DNA of 64,000 bases, from positions 150,550 to 214,549 of the forward strand of contig CAKORX010000001.1 in assembly GCA_934101645.1 (NCBI GenBank), in the 5' to 3' direction. This document shows, piece after piece, positions 8,741 through 18,352 of this stretch. Position 1 is the stretch's first letter. The number at the start of each line of letters is the position of its first letter. The notes beneath the pieces are model-generated. The model was not told the origin of the DNA and made no database searches. It worked only from the letters and a program-made list of their open reading frames with translations. The translations under genes were made by a program, and so were the position numbers. This stretch comes from an uncultured Bacilli bacterium (GTDB lineage: Bacteria; Bacillota_I; Bacilli_A; RF39; UBA660).

Positions 8741-9821
8741 CTACGCCTTTTTCTGCTGATTGAGTTAAATCATTATTTTCAATTGCTTCATAAATTTGTT
8801 CAAGATTATCAAAATATTCAGGTCTATATGCTCCACTTTGTATTAGGCTTTCTTTATTTGCTAATAACTCATCTATAATTTTCGGTGTTTGCTCTACAAA
8901 TCTCGGATGATCCCTTCCTGTAAGTTCATGATATCTAGCATTAAGTCTTGCTGCTGTCATTGGATCATTAAATGGATGATGGGCTATTCCATTTATCATT
9001 ACAGCAGGGCCATTATAATAATTTAATTGCTGCGCTACTTCTTCTGCATTTGCAGTATCTAAATGACTTAATACATTACTAAAATCTTGTAGTGGATGAT
9101 GTTGTTCTGTTATTTCAATTCCATTAGCATCTTTCGTTATATTATTTTTAATTTGATTAAGTCTATCAAAATACGAAGGTGTATATGCACCTGTATTTAA
9201 TAAAGAGTCTTTATTTGCTAATAAATCGTCTATAACAATTGGAACTTGCTCTACAAATCTCGGATGATCCCTTCCAGTAAGTTCATGATATCTGGCATTA
9301 AGTCTTGCTGCTGTCATTGGATCATTAAATGGATGATGGGCTATTCCATTTATCATTACAGCAGGGCCATTATAATAATTTAATTGCTGCGCTACTTCTT
9401 CTGCATTTGCAGTATCTAAATGACTTAATACATTACTAAAATCTTGTAGTGGATGATGTTGTTCTGTTATTTCAATTCCATTAGCATCTTTCGTTATATT
9501 ATTTTTAATTTGATTAAGTCTATCAAAATACGAAGGTGTATATGCACCTGTATTTAATAAAGAGTCTTTATTTGCTAATAAATCGTCTATAACAATTGGA
9601 ACTTGCTCTACAAATCTCGGATGATCCCTTCCAGTAAGTTCATGATATCTGGCATTAAGTCTTGCTGCTGTCATTGGATCATTAAATGGATGATGGGCTA
9701 TTCCATTTATCATTACAGCAGGACCATTATAATAATTTAGTAGTTCTGTTACTTCTTCTGCATTTGCAGTTGCTAAATTATTCATTATATCTGTCATTTT
9801 TTCTAAAATATGTTTTTCCAT
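8733..9821 (-). CDS. Protein made of three tandem about 119-residue repeats, unknown function
   Basis: 362 residues without signal peptide or membrane helix. It consists of three copies of a unit containing NYYNGPAVMINGIAHHPFND and RLNARYHELTGRDHPRFVEQ. The unit is 357 bases, judged from its landmarks near 8892, 9249 and 9606. The two inner copies are almost identical in DNA, so the duplication is recent. The repeats are less AT-rich than neighbouring genes, which suggests foreign origin. I do not recognise the fold. The metallopeptidase at 9953 is transcribed divergently from it. Confidence 0.7.
   Translation of the reverse strand: MEKHILEKMTDIMNNLATANAEEVTELLNYYNGPAVMINGIAHHPFNDPMTAARLNARYHELTGRDHPRFVEQVPIVIDDLLANKDSLLNTGAYTPSYFDRLNQIKNNITKDANGIEITEQHHPLQDFSNVLSHLDTANAEEVAQQLNYYNGPAVMINGIAHHPFNDPMTAARLNARYHELTGRDHPRFVEQVPIVIDDLLANKDSLLNTGAYTPSYFDRLNQIKNNITKDANGIEITEQHHPLQDFSNVLSHLDTANAEEVAQQLNYYNGPAVMINGIAHHPFNDPMTAARLNARYHELTGRDHPRFVEQTPKIIDELLANKESLIQSGAYRPEYFDNLEQIYEAIENNDLTQSAEKGVGR
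8840..9760. repeat. Tandem 357-base repeats inside the coding region
   Basis: Landmark CTCTACAAATCTCGGATGAT occurs at about 8892, 9249 and 9606 with a 357-base period. Copies 2 and 3 differ at very few positions; the copy near 8892 has diverged at its 3' (minus-strand) edge. The period is a multiple of three, so copy number can change without frameshift. Confidence 0.85.
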
Positions 9822-9952
9822 TAAACACCTCTACTCTTATAAAGAGTGTATCACAAAATAAATATGCTTTCTATAAAAATATTAAAATTTAATTTACTTT
9901 ATAAAAAATTTTGCTATAATAGTAGGCACTTTATAAAAAGGGGTGATTTTAA

Positions 9953-11419
9953 ATGCAAAAAATTCAAGTATTAAATGGTTTAAGTATTTCTTACAATGAA
10001 GGATTAGAACAAGAAAAATTAGATAAAGTTGTAAATTTTATAAAAAAATATACGTTTATCTTTAATGAATACGAAAATAATAATCATGATGAAACCATAG
10101 ATATTAATGAATTTAATAGTTTTATTGAAGATTTTGTTAAACAAATTGTTCAAGATGAAAATACTAAAAAAATTGTTGAATCAAAAGATTTTCTACCAAC
10201 TTTTTATTTAACATATCTAATACTTAAAAATGGCATGGCTGGTAACACAATCATTCAAATTCCAAATAATGTTACAATTGAATTAGTTTTATTTTTCTTA
10301 TCAATTAAATATTACAATTATGATATTTCTAAAATAAGCGCTACATTATTATCGGACAATTCCTATGAATATGATCAGATTATAAAAGAAATTAAAAGTA
10401 CGCAAAGAATCAATACTTATAATTATTGTTTGAGCTGTGTGGCTACTTTTTTAGAGGAATATGATGAAACAATGTTAGATAATTTAAGTGATATAATAAA
10501 TAAAATTATAAGTAATGCAACAAGTTATTTTAATGCTGCAATAAGTGACAGCAAATTAAATGGTCTTAAGCAATTAACAAATGAAGAATTTGATAAACTA
10601 TTCATCGATTTTCTAGATTATATTAACGCTCCAAAAAAATGGTGTGAATTTTATAATTACTTAAAAGCAAATAATTTAATTGAATTTGAGTATGATAATG
10701 AAAATGAAAATGGAGAGTGTTATTTTGATGAAAAAGAAAACAAATGGAAAATAAAATTAATTTCTAACGGAACAATAATGACTTTTGTAACATTTGTTCA
10801 CGAATTTATTCATTATGTTTCTCTTAGTCAAAATCCAGATATTAATTTTTCTTTACTTGAATTTCCATCAATATATTACGAAAACATTGCAGCAAAATTT
10901 TTAAAAGATAGTGGTTATGAAGAAGGAATAGTAGATGAAATTTTAAACTGGAGAAATGCAAATAACTATGAATTATATGCTGCTCAAATAATACAATTTA
11001 TAGAAGTATTAGAGTATAAAAAACATGGAACATTTTCCATTGAAAAAAGAATTGAACTTAATAGAAATTTAGTTGCAGGCTTAAATCAATATAAAACAAA
11101 TATGGTTAAGCTTCTTAAGAATGAAGGATTTAATGACATACCGCAATCATTATTTAATTTAGAAACACGTGATCCAGTAGAAATAGCTTATCAAGATGTT
11201 GATGAAAAAATAATCGAATTTATAAAATCTGGAGTACTAATTTTAAATGGTTATCAATACCTCGTTGGTAGCTTGCTATCTTCGTATATTTTAGAAAAAA
11301 ATAATAAAGAAAATGCAAATGATGACATGGTTTTTGTAACTGAGCATTTACAAGATTATTCCATTACAAGTATTATGCAATTATTTTCTATTAATTTATC
11401 TGAAGGTTCAAGAAGTTAA
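9953..11419 (+). CDS. Putative zinc metallopeptidase (HExxH), unknown family
   Basis: 488 residues, no signal peptide. The zinc motif is HEFIH at residues 283-287, in the context FVTFVHEFIHYVSL. About 25 residues later, SIYYENIAAKF could supply the third ligand Glu as in gluzincins of the M3 type. The rest is helical with many acidic residues. An AAGGGGTGA ribosome site and a TATAAT-type box (near CTATAATAG) precede it. It faces the triple-repeat gene across a 131-base shared promoter region. The target protein is unknown. Confidence 0.65.
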   Translation: MQKIQVLNGLSISYNEGLEQEKLDKVVNFIKKYTFIFNEYENNNHDETIDINEFNSFIEDFVKQIVQDENTKKIVESKDFLPTFYLTYLILKNGMAGNTIIQIPNNVTIELVLFFLSIKYYNYDISKISATLLSDNSYEYDQIIKEIKSTQRINTYNYCLSCVATFLEEYDETMLDNLSDIINKIISNATSYFNAAISDSKLNGLKQLTNEEFDKLFIDFLDYINAPKKWCEFYNYLKANNLIEFEYDNENENGECYFDEKENKWKIKLISNGTIMTFVTFVHEFIHYVSLSQNPDINFSLLEFPSIYYENIAAKFLKDSGYEEGIVDEILNWRNANNYELYAAQIIQFIEVLEYKKHGTFSIEKRIELNRNLVAGLNQYKTNMVKLLKNEGFNDIPQSLFNLETRDPVEIAYQDVDEKIIEFIKSGVLILNGYQYLVGSLLSSYILEKNNKENANDDMVFVTEHLQDYSITSIMQLFSINLSEGSRS

Positions 11420-11433
11420 TAGAGACTTATAAA

Positions 11434-11832
11434 TTATTGACGTTTTTTTAGCTTTTTTATATTAAATACCGACGGCAGGATTAATAAAATGCAAAGTATA
11501 ATTAAAAATAAGTATACGAGTAAATTTGAAACACCATAATTCATTTCATAAATTATTTCTCCATATAAATTTGGTAAAGCAAATATCGCAATTCCAAGTT
11601 TTATTAGGATGCTAATATATGAAAAAATTAAACCTTTTTTTATTACATCAAGAGTTATTAATAAATCTATTGTGATAATTGAAATAGCAAATACTGATGG
11701 TAATATGAAAATTACCCCTATTTGTCCAAATCCAGAAGCATTAATACTGCAAATTCCCATTATTAACCCCAAAAATGAAATTAACAAGCATAATGTGCAT
11801 ATTATAATTGCTATCACTTTTTTATTTTTCAT
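11434..11832 (-). CDS. Small four-helix membrane protein, unknown
   Basis: 132 residues with about four hydrophobic helices: IAIIICTLCLLISFLGLIMG, the stretch around IGVIFILPSVFAISIITIDL, the IFSYISILIKLGIAIFAL helix, and LLVYLFLIILCILLILPSVF, then a lysine-rich end KKLKKRQ. The start follows AAGTAGAGGTTCAC. No family is recognised. It is convergent with the metallopeptidase. Confidence 0.6.
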   Translation of the reverse strand: MKNKKVIAIIICTLCLLISFLGLIMGICSINASGFGQIGVIFILPSVFAISIITIDLLITLDVIKKGLIFSYISILIKLGIAIFALPNLYGEIIYEMNYGVSNLLVYLFLIILCILLILPSVFNIKKLKKRQ

Positions 11833-11918
11833 GTGAACCTCTACTTAACAAATCTATTATAACATATTTTTTTAAATGTAAAATTTTATGATATAATTTC
11901 TTTGAAAGGATAATAATT

Positions 11919-12731
11919 ATGGACTATAAAATAAATATTAAGTGTGATTTAAAAAATGTGAATTGTGATGAGAAAAAGTTTAGAAATTTATTTTTAAAAC
12001 TAAATTCTATGTACTTAAAGTCCGATGAAAAAGTTGCATATTATTATGAAGACATAAATTCCAAAAGTATAATTTCATATAATTCTGATATACTATTTTA
12101 TGCTGCCTCAAGCATTAAAATATTAGTATGTGTAATGCTCCTTGAAATGGCGGAAAATAAAAAAATCTCTTTAGATGAAAAATTATTAATTGAAATGAAA
12201 GACTTAAAACAAGATTCTGGAATTATAAAATTTCAGAAAGAAGATACCTATTATAGTATTAAAGAACTAATTCGTCTTACAATTGTTGAAAGTGATAATA
12301 CAGCATACATTAAATTAGTTAACTATGTAAAAAAGGAAAATTTAGAAAAGTATGGCAAGTCTTTAGGAGCACTACACACCATGGAAGGAAAAGATTTGTT
12401 TGGACTAATAAACTGTGATGACATGAAAGTTTATTGGGAAAAAATAAGAAATTTCATTAATAATAGTAAATATGGTAAAGAATTTTATAATTGGCTTAAA
12501 AATCCATCATTTAGCATAATACTACCAAAATCTATAGAAAATAAACCTTTTATAAAAAAATATGGTAGCTATGATGTAGCTTACCACGAAGCTGGATACG
12601 TTGACGAAAAAAATCCTTATTACTTAATAATTTTGACACAAAAATTAAAAACAAAGGATAAAAATAAATTTATTAATGATAGTGCTAAAATAATTAATCA
12701 AATTCATAATTTAATTAATGATGCAAAATAA
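11919..12731 (+). CDS. Class A beta-lactamase-like serine hydrolase
   Basis: 270 residues with the class A beta-lactamase fold signature: SxxK as SSIK in AASSIKILVCVMLLEMAE, and SDN in VESDNTAYIKLV at the expected spacing. The third KTG box is not clear; KKYGSYDVAYHEAGYV occupies that region, so true lactamase activity is doubtful. There is no signal peptide. A GATATAAT promoter box and a GAAAGGA ribosome site precede the ATG. Confidence 0.78.
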   Translation: MDYKINIKCDLKNVNCDEKKFRNLFLKLNSMYLKSDEKVAYYYEDINSKSIISYNSDILFYAASSIKILVCVMLLEMAENKKISLDEKLLIEMKDLKQDSGIIKFQKEDTYYSIKELIRLTIVESDNTAYIKLVNYVKKENLEKYGKSLGALHTMEGKDLFGLINCDDMKVYWEKIRNFINNSKYGKEFYNWLKNPSFSIILPKSIENKPFIKKYGSYDVAYHEAGYVDEKNPYYLIILTQKLKTKDKNKFINDSAKIINQIHNLINDAK

Positions 12732-12747
12732 ATTTTTGCATTTTTTA
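12721..12747. terminator. Terminator between the lactamase-like gene and tetR
   Basis: Stem ATGCAAAA / TTTTTGCAT followed by six T. It overlaps the stop of the plus-strand gene; the convergent TetR gene ends at 12745. Confidence 0.7.
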
Positions 12748-13350
12748 TTGTATTTTAAATAAATATAATATATTTTCAAGAACAATATTTGCCATAGCAT
12801 TATAATTCATTTGCTCATGCTTATGATATATAACTTCATGGCACAAATTATCTACCATACCTATCATAACGTGAACCTTTTCATTTAAAAATTCATCAGT
12901 AATACCACTATTTAATAATAAATTTTTTATAAAATATGTCATTTCTAGTTCCCTTTTATAATAATACTCAGCAACTTTTTTATCAGAATGAACCATTGCC
13001 ATAATTTCCTCATGAGCAATTTTAGAAACCAAATGATTTTCTGTATAACGTTTTATCATATCATTCATAATACTTTTGAAGTTCTTAACATCAATTTTAT
13101 CATTTTTCATTTTGAGCATTGGAAAAAATATATCATCTCCATATTTTTCTAATGCTGTTATAAAAATGTCATATTTATCTTTAAAATATTGATATACAAT
13201 GCCTGTTGAAACGCCAGCCTTTTTAGCAATTTGTGCTGTATTAATATTATAATAACCTTTTTCACAAATAAGTTTAAAACCAGATTCAATAATCCTTTCT
13301 TTCTTTTCAATGGCCCTTTGCTGTTTTGGATCCCTTATACCTAATTCCAT
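12745..13350 (-). CDS. TetR family transcriptional repressor
   Basis: 201 residues from the ATG at 13350, which follows AAGGAG; an upstream in-frame ATG lacks a site. The N-terminal helix-turn-helix is clear (IIESGFKLICEKGYYNINTA, then AGVSTGIVYQYFKDKYDIF), and the C-terminal ligand domain is all helical. It is divergent from an ABC exporter, with a pair of matching operator-like sequences between the genes, so it most likely represses the exporter and itself. The repressor is intact although its target operon is broken. Confidence 0.9.
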   Translation of the reverse strand: MELGIRDPKQQRAIEKKERIIESGFKLICEKGYYNINTAQIAKKAGVSTGIVYQYFKDKYDIFITALEKYGDDIFFPMLKMKNDKIDVKNFKSIMNDMIKRYTENHLVSKIAHEEIMAMVHSDKKVAEYYYKRELEMTYFIKNLLLNSGITDEFLNEKVHVMIGMVDNLCHEVIYHKHEQMNYNAMANIVLENILYLFKIQ

Positions 13351-13394
13351 AAATACTTGCTCCTTACGTATATACATTTTATCATTCATTATAA

Positions 13395-13475
13395 AAAATG
13401 TGAACTATTTTTCATATTTCATTGACTGTTACAAGTATATTAAATATAATAAACATGAAATGTTTTTCACATTTT
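13395..13475. promoter_or_regulatory. ABC exporter promoter with two inverted TetR-type operators
   Basis: TTGACT at 13422-13427 and TATAAT at 13445-13450 with a 17-base spacer drive the ABC genes. The promoter is bracketed by AAAATGTGAA at 13395-13404 and its inverted partner TTCACATTTT at 13466-13475, each followed inward by a CATTTCAT-like block. The arrangement fits a TetR dimer bound on each side of the shared promoter. Confidence 0.7.
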
Positions 13476-13491
13476 AGAAAGAGGTAGAAAA

Positions 13492-14197
13492 ATGAAAGAA
13501 AATTTCATAGAACTTAAAAACGTTAAAAAGACATATACCATTGGTAATCAAAATTTTAATGCACTTAATGGCATTGATTTAAAAATTAGTCAAGGTGAAT
13601 TTGTAGTTATTTTGGGTCCATCTGGAGCTGGTAAATCTACCCTACTTAATCTTTTAGGAGGAATGGATAAAGCCACATCTGGAAGTATTAAGGTTGGAGA
13701 TAAATATATTACTAAATTTAATGATAAACAATTAACTAGTTATAGAGCAAGTGATGTTGGTTTTATATTTCAATTTTATAGTATTATGCCTACTTTAACA
13801 GTTAAAGAAAAATGTTGAATTAATTAAATCAATAACTAAAACAACTTATAATGTAGATGAATTTTTAAAAAGTGTTGGGCTTTTAAAACACGCTAATAAA
13901 TTTCCCCAAGAACTTTCTGGTGGTAAACAACAAAGAGTATCTATAGCAAGAGCAATTATGAAAAATCCTCAGATTCTTCTTTGTGATGAACCTACGGGTG
14001 CACTCGATTCTAAAACCGGAGTCGAAGTTTTAAAACTTTTAAAAAGCCAAGCAGATAATGACACAACTGTAATTATAGTAACTCATAATTCTTTAATTGC
14101 GGATATTGCAGATAGAGTTATACGTATTAAAAATGGTCAAATAGAAACTAATGAAATTAATAAGCATCCTAAAAATATTGATGAGGTTAAATGGTAA
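13492..14197 (+). pseudogene. ABC transporter ATPase (LolD/MacB type), frameshifted
   Basis: The first frame (to 13818) holds Walker A GPSGAGKST and the Q-loop FIFQFYSIMPTLTV. It then stops after a run of five A at about 13814. Reading one base shifted gives VKENVELIKS and continues without a break to the signature LSGGKQQRVSIARAI, Walker B ILLCDEPTGALDS and the H-loop VTHN, ending at 14197. One extra A explains it all. Together the product would be about 235 residues, the normal size for this family. Either a true loss-of-function mutation or a sequencing slip. Confidence 0.85.
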
Positions 14198-14198
14198 T

Positions 14199-16567
14199 AT
14201 GCTAAAGAAAAAAATGTTTAGAGATATTAAAAATAATGTATCTCAATTTATTACAATTTTCCTTATGGTTACAATTGGCATAATGGCTTACTGTGGCATC
14301 AATGCCTACACGACTGGTATGACCAAAACTGCTGATATTTTTTATAAAAATAATAATTTGCAAGATTTAAATCTAATTGGAAGTAATTTTACAAGCGATG
14401 ATTTAGATATTATTAAAAGTATTGATAATATTAACGATGCTGAAAGAAAACTTACTGTTACAGGGCTTTCTGATAACAACAAAACTTTATTAATTAGTTT
14501 TATTGAATCAAATATATATCAAAATTTTACGTAATTAAAGGAGAAAAATTTGATGTAAATAAATCTGGTGTCTGGCTTGATAATTTTTACGCAGTCAAAA
14601 ACAATATCAATGTTGGCGATGAAATTTTAGTAAAATATGGAGATTTAAAATTAAATGAAAAAGTTGTTGGTCTAATTAATGTGACAGATCATATTTATGA
14701 TGTTAAAGACGAAAGTGAGCTTTTTCCAGACAGAAATGAATTTGGATTTGCTTACCTTTCCATTAATGAAATACCTGAAAATTATATTAAATCCCAGATA
14801 ATGGATAAACTTAATATTAGTGATGAAAAAGTTTTTGACAAAAAATTTAAAAAATTTAATTACAAAGACTATTTAGTATTTAATAACGTAATGGTTGATG
14901 TAAAAGACAAGACAAAAATTAATGAGGTTAAAAATGCTATTGAAGATAAAGTAAAAAATGCAAAAGCTATAATTAATATCGAAGACACTGCTTCCTACAT
15001 GAAATATCAAAGTGAAATTGACGAAGGAAAAACTTACGTTGGCGTTTTTTCAGGATTATTTTTATTTATTGCAATGTTATCTGTTATAACTGCAATGACA
15101 AGAATTATAAATAATCAAAAAATTCAAATTGGTACGTTAAAAGCCTTGGGCTTTAGTAACAGTAAAATTATTTTTCATTACATAGGCTATGGTTTTTATT
15201 TAGCACTGCTAGGAGCAATTGCAGGACTCTTACTTGGTTATTATTTTATCGGAAACGTATTTATTGGTCTTGAGATGGTGTTTTTCGAAATACCAAATGG
15301 TCACCCAGTTATGACTAAAGAAATTATAATTGTTGCTATATTAGTAATTTTAGCAGTTACTTTTATAACTTATTTAACAGGAAGAAAAATTTTAAAAGAA
15401 AATCCTGCAGAAGCTTTAAGAACTACCCTTCCAAATGTTAAAAGTAGGACTTTAAATATTACCAAAAAAGGTTTTTTCAAAAAATTAAATTTCTCAACAA
15501 AATGGAATATTCGTGATATGATTCGTAATAAAATGAGAACCTTAATGGGAATTGCAGGAATCATGGGATGCACAATGTTAATTGTATGTGCGCTTGGAAT
15601 GCTTGATAGTATGAACTATTTTGTACATTTACAATTTAATGAATTATATAATTTTGATTATAAATTAAATTTAAAAAGTGGTATTAGTAATGATGAATTA
15701 TTAAAGTTAGAAAATACATATGGAAATTATACCTCAAAAAGTTATGGAATAGAAATTAAAACTAATGACGGAAGAGAAAGTAATAATATATTTGTCACTG
15801 ATGCAGGAAATTTAGTAAGATTTGTCAATAGAAAAGGTAAATATGTAAAGTTTAATTCTGATGAAGGTATTTACGTAACATACAAGCTTGCGCAGTTAAA
15901 TAACTATAAACTTGGCGATGAAATTACATGGCATATTTATGGCGATGACCACTATTACACAAGTAAAATCGTTGGTTTTAATAAAGATCCGCAGAATCAA
16001 AATATTACAATGACAAGAAAATATTTAGAAAGTTTAGGTATCAAATATGAACCTGATACAATTTACACAAATTATGATTTAAGCAAAACAAATGAAATTA
16101 AAAATGTTTCATCTATTCAAGATATTGAATCATTAAAAGAAAGCATGAATAATTTATTATCAATGATGAAAACAATGCTTACGCTAATCATATTTATAGC
16201 AATATTGCTAGGTAGCGTCATAATATATAACTTAGGTATACTTTCATATAGTGAAAAACAATAGCAATTTGCAACTTTGAAAGTACTTGGATTTAAGGAT
16301 AAACAAATTAAAGATATCTTTATTAAACAAAATAATATAATTGCATGCATATCAATTATTATTGGGCTTCCTTTAGGATATTATTTAACAGATTGGCTAT
16401 TTAAAACCGCTATAGAAGAGCATTATGATTTTTGTGCTAATATAAGTATCACGTCTTATATAATATCTGCAATAGGAACGTTTATTATTAGCTATATTGT
16501 TTCTAAACTACTTGCAAGAAAAATTGAAAATATTGATATGGTCACAAGTTTAAAAGGTAATGAATAA
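14199..16567 (+). pseudogene. FtsX-like ABC permease, frameshift plus in-frame amber stop
   Basis: The intended product is a MacB/FtsX-type permease of about 785 residues: an N-terminal helix (FITIFLMVTIGIMAYCGI), an extracellular domain, three helices with the FtsX core (QIGTLKALGFSNSKIIFHYI), then a second set ending in ATLKVLGFKDKQIKDIFI. The frame breaks near 14510 (one base lost; the new frame reads ISKFYVIKGEKFDV). A TAG at 16262-16264 interrupts SYSEKQ / QFATLKVLGF in the same frame. With the ATPase frameshift this makes three lesions in one operon. Confidence 0.85.
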
Positions 16568-16570
16568 ACA

Positions 16571-16606
16571 AAAACGTAAACTAATTTGTTAAGGTTTACG
16601 TTTTTT
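16571..16606. terminator. Bidirectional terminator
   Basis: Stem AAACGTAAAC / GTTTACGTTT with A- and T-runs on both sides, between the permease remnant and the convergent pyrophosphohydrolase gene. Confidence 0.85.
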
Positions 16607-16937
16607 ATTTATCTTTACTAATAACTTTTTCTAAAAATATTTTTTTATCAAAAGCACCACGTTTACTAGATTTTTTATTGGCAATATTAATTACATCATT
16701 TAAATTTTTTCCTTCAATTTTAGCTAAGGCTGAAACAACTTCAATGACATCAGCAAGTTCATGTAATCTATCGTTTCCAACTGAGGATAATACTTCATTA
16801 CATTCCTCTAATAATTTTTTATCAAGTTCCATTTTATATTCATCATCATCTAAAACTTTCGTAAAAGGAATTTCTTTATTATTTTTAATAATATCAGGAA
16901 TATTATCTCGAACTAATTTATTATATACTATTTCCAT
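16605..16937 (-). CDS. MazG/PRA-PH-like NTP pyrophosphohydrolase
   Basis: 110 residues starting YNKLVRDNIPDII, the hallmark of a small all-alpha pyrophosphohydrolase family related to HisE and MazG. Acidic metal-binding residues are visible in LLEECNEVLSS and HELADVIEVVSALA. These enzymes hydrolyse nucleoside triphosphates or analogues to monophosphates. No his genes are nearby, so a housecleaning role is more likely than histidine synthesis. It ends the unit that begins with the lipoprotein gene just upstream. Confidence 0.82.
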   Translation of the reverse strand: MEIVYNKLVRDNIPDIIKNNKEIPFTKVLDDDEYKMELDKKLLEECNEVLSSVGNDRLHELADVIEVVSALAKIEGKNLNDVINIANKKSSKRGAFDKKIFLEKVISKDK

Positions 16938-16946
16938 AGTTTACCT

Positions 16947-17468
16947 TTATTTACATGTGTATGTAGATTCAGCGTAATTTTCTTTTACTTCATCTAAAGT
17001 TACATTTGTTAAGTAATTTTTACTTTCTTCAGAATCTAAATTAACCTCAGATATAACTTTTATAGAATCATTTGAAACACTAACTGTACATTTTTTATAA
17101 GTTTTCTTATCAATATTTTCACATTCTTGTTCAAAGTACTCTTTTTGCTTATCCATATCGTAGTTTGTTAAATACTTATATGTTACTTCGTCATAGTAAG
17201 ATAAAAGTTTTTTTCCATCACTACTAAAATCATAAATATGAGAAATATTTGTTTCAACAGAGTTTTCAGTATTTGAAATATTTTCATCATTTGGGAAATA
17301 TCCTGTTTTCATTTTCATCTGCATTACAGTATATTTTTCTATCCTAGAGCATTCATATTTATTTGTGTATTTTATGTTTTCATTATTAACTATTTCATTT
17401 TCAGTTTTTGTACAGCCACCTGTAAGTAATAAAAGACTAGTAAGTCCAAATATTAAAGTTTTTTTCAT
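16947..17468 (-). CDS. Putative lipoprotein, unknown function
   Basis: 173 residues with a signal peptide and lipobox LTGGC (Cys19). The mature part is polar with several cysteines (YECSRIEKY, QECENIDKKTYKKC, TYTCK). Its layout recalls small Bacillota lipoproteins with a YehR/DUF1307-like fold, but I cannot confirm the family. A good GGAGAGG site precedes the ATG. Genes on both sides are on the same strand with gaps under 10 bases, suggesting one transcript from 18285 down to 16605. Confidence 0.7.
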   Translation of the reverse strand: MKKTLIFGLTSLLLLTGGCTKTENEIVNNENIKYTNKYECSRIEKYTVMQMKMKTGYFPNDENISNTENSVETNISHIYDFSSDGKKLLSYYDEVTYKYLTNYDMDKQKEYFEQECENIDKKTYKKCTVSVSNDSIKVISEVNLDSEESKNYLTNVTLDEVKENYAESTYTCK

Positions 17469-17471
17469 TAT

Positions 17472-18032
17472 TTAACCTCTCCTTTTTCCTTTTATAAAAT
17501 CTGTTATATCTTCATAAAATAGTTCATTATTTATTATTTTTTTAGAAAATATTTTTGATATAAGTGATACAGGTACTGGATTATTATATCCTGATGATTT
17601 AAAAAATCTTACTTTAGCATCTAATGCCATTTTACAACCATTATCATATGCCGGGAAAAAATAGTTTTTATCAGCAGGACATTCAATTATAATATCACCA
17701 TAATCTACACATGCACCACCTAAATACCAATTCACGCCTTTATTATTATTATAAACTTTTCCATCCTCATAAGTTTCTTTATATTCATCATTTTCACCAT
17801 CACCAATAATAAAGCCGCATTCTAAATAACGATTTAATGTATCATTGCTTATAACTCTATATACATGATCTGACTTTGCATTATAATCTCCGAATGATTT
17901 AGTTATTCTGTCTCTTCCTAATATGACACTTTCAAATGCACTTATTTTTTCATTATTTAATAGTTTTAACTGAATATTTTTAACTCTTTCATCATTAGAA
18001 AGAGGCATGCTATTTACATTATATAATTCCAT
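17472..18032 (-). CDS. Conserved-looking hypothetical protein
   Basis: 186 residues, soluble, no signal peptide. Notable stretches are DHVYRVISNDTLNRYLECGF, then WYLGGACVDYGDIIIECPAD and YNNPVPVSLISKIF. The VYR followed by a compact beta-rich domain faintly recalls ADP-ribosyltransferase-like folds, but no full motif set is visible and I make no functional claim. It lies 4 bases from the DUF1653 gene and 3 bases from the lipoprotein gene. Confidence 0.6.
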   Translation of the reverse strand: MELYNVNSMPLSNDERVKNIQLKLLNNEKISAFESVILGRDRITKSFGDYNAKSDHVYRVISNDTLNRYLECGFIIGDGENDEYKETYEDGKVYNNNKGVNWYLGGACVDYGDIIIECPADKNYFFPAYDNGCKMALDAKVRFFKSSGYNNPVPVSLISKIFSKKIINNELFYEDITDFIKGKRRG

Positions 18033-18036
18033 AATT

Positions 18037-18285
18037 TTAATTTACCCTTTCAAAACGATATTTTTGCTTTACATCAGGATATTTTTTATGATCAACTTCT
18101 GACAAAAACATTTCTATTGGTCTTGCATAAATTCCATCTTCATGATTTGTTTTACCTTCATTGTCTAAGCAATAATAGACAACTAATTTTTCTTTTGTTT
18201 CACTATGAGTTGCAATACTTATAACTAATGCTCTTGAGCCTTTAAAATGTTCCCATATCGTATAAGGTTTAACTTCTCTATTCAT
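18037..18285 (-). CDS. DUF1653 family protein
   Basis: 82 residues matching the small DUF1653 family: IWEHFKGSRALVISIATHSE, KLVVYYCLDNEG, and the ARPIEMFLSEVD end motif. The family is widespread in bacteria with no known activity. An AGAAAGGAT site precedes the ATG. It is the first gene of a short minus-strand unit. Confidence 0.85.
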   Translation of the reverse strand: MNREVKPYTIWEHFKGSRALVISIATHSETKEKLVVYYCLDNEGKTNHEDGIYARPIEMFLSEVDHKKYPDVKQKYRFERVN

Positions 18286-18320
18286 ACGTTATCCTTTCTT
18301 ATAAAAACATTATACCATAT

Positions 18321-18351
18321 AAAAAAACTTAATAGTAAAAAACTATTAAGT
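18321..18351 (-). terminator. Terminator of the zinc-motif gene
   Basis: On the minus strand ACTTAATAG / CTATTAAGT followed by seven T, directly after the gene that ends at 18353. Confidence 0.85.
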
Positions 18352-18352
18352 C

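Noticed and set aside
8733..9821. CRISPR-like array from the regular repeats
   Set aside because: The period is 357 bases and the units are coding and nearly identical throughout, with no short repeat-spacer pattern. It is a tandem coding duplication.
9686..9892. Plus-strand frame of 68 codons
   Set aside because: It is the mirror of the repeat protein gene and its promoter region, with low-complexity leucine runs and no ribosome site.
11919..12731. True class A beta-lactamase resistance gene
   Set aside because: SxxK and SDN are present but there is no signal peptide and no clear KTG box, so only a lactamase-like hydrolase is claimed.
17472..18032. ADP-ribosyltransferase toxin
   Set aside because: Only a VYR-like start fits; the other catalytic motifs are not visible.
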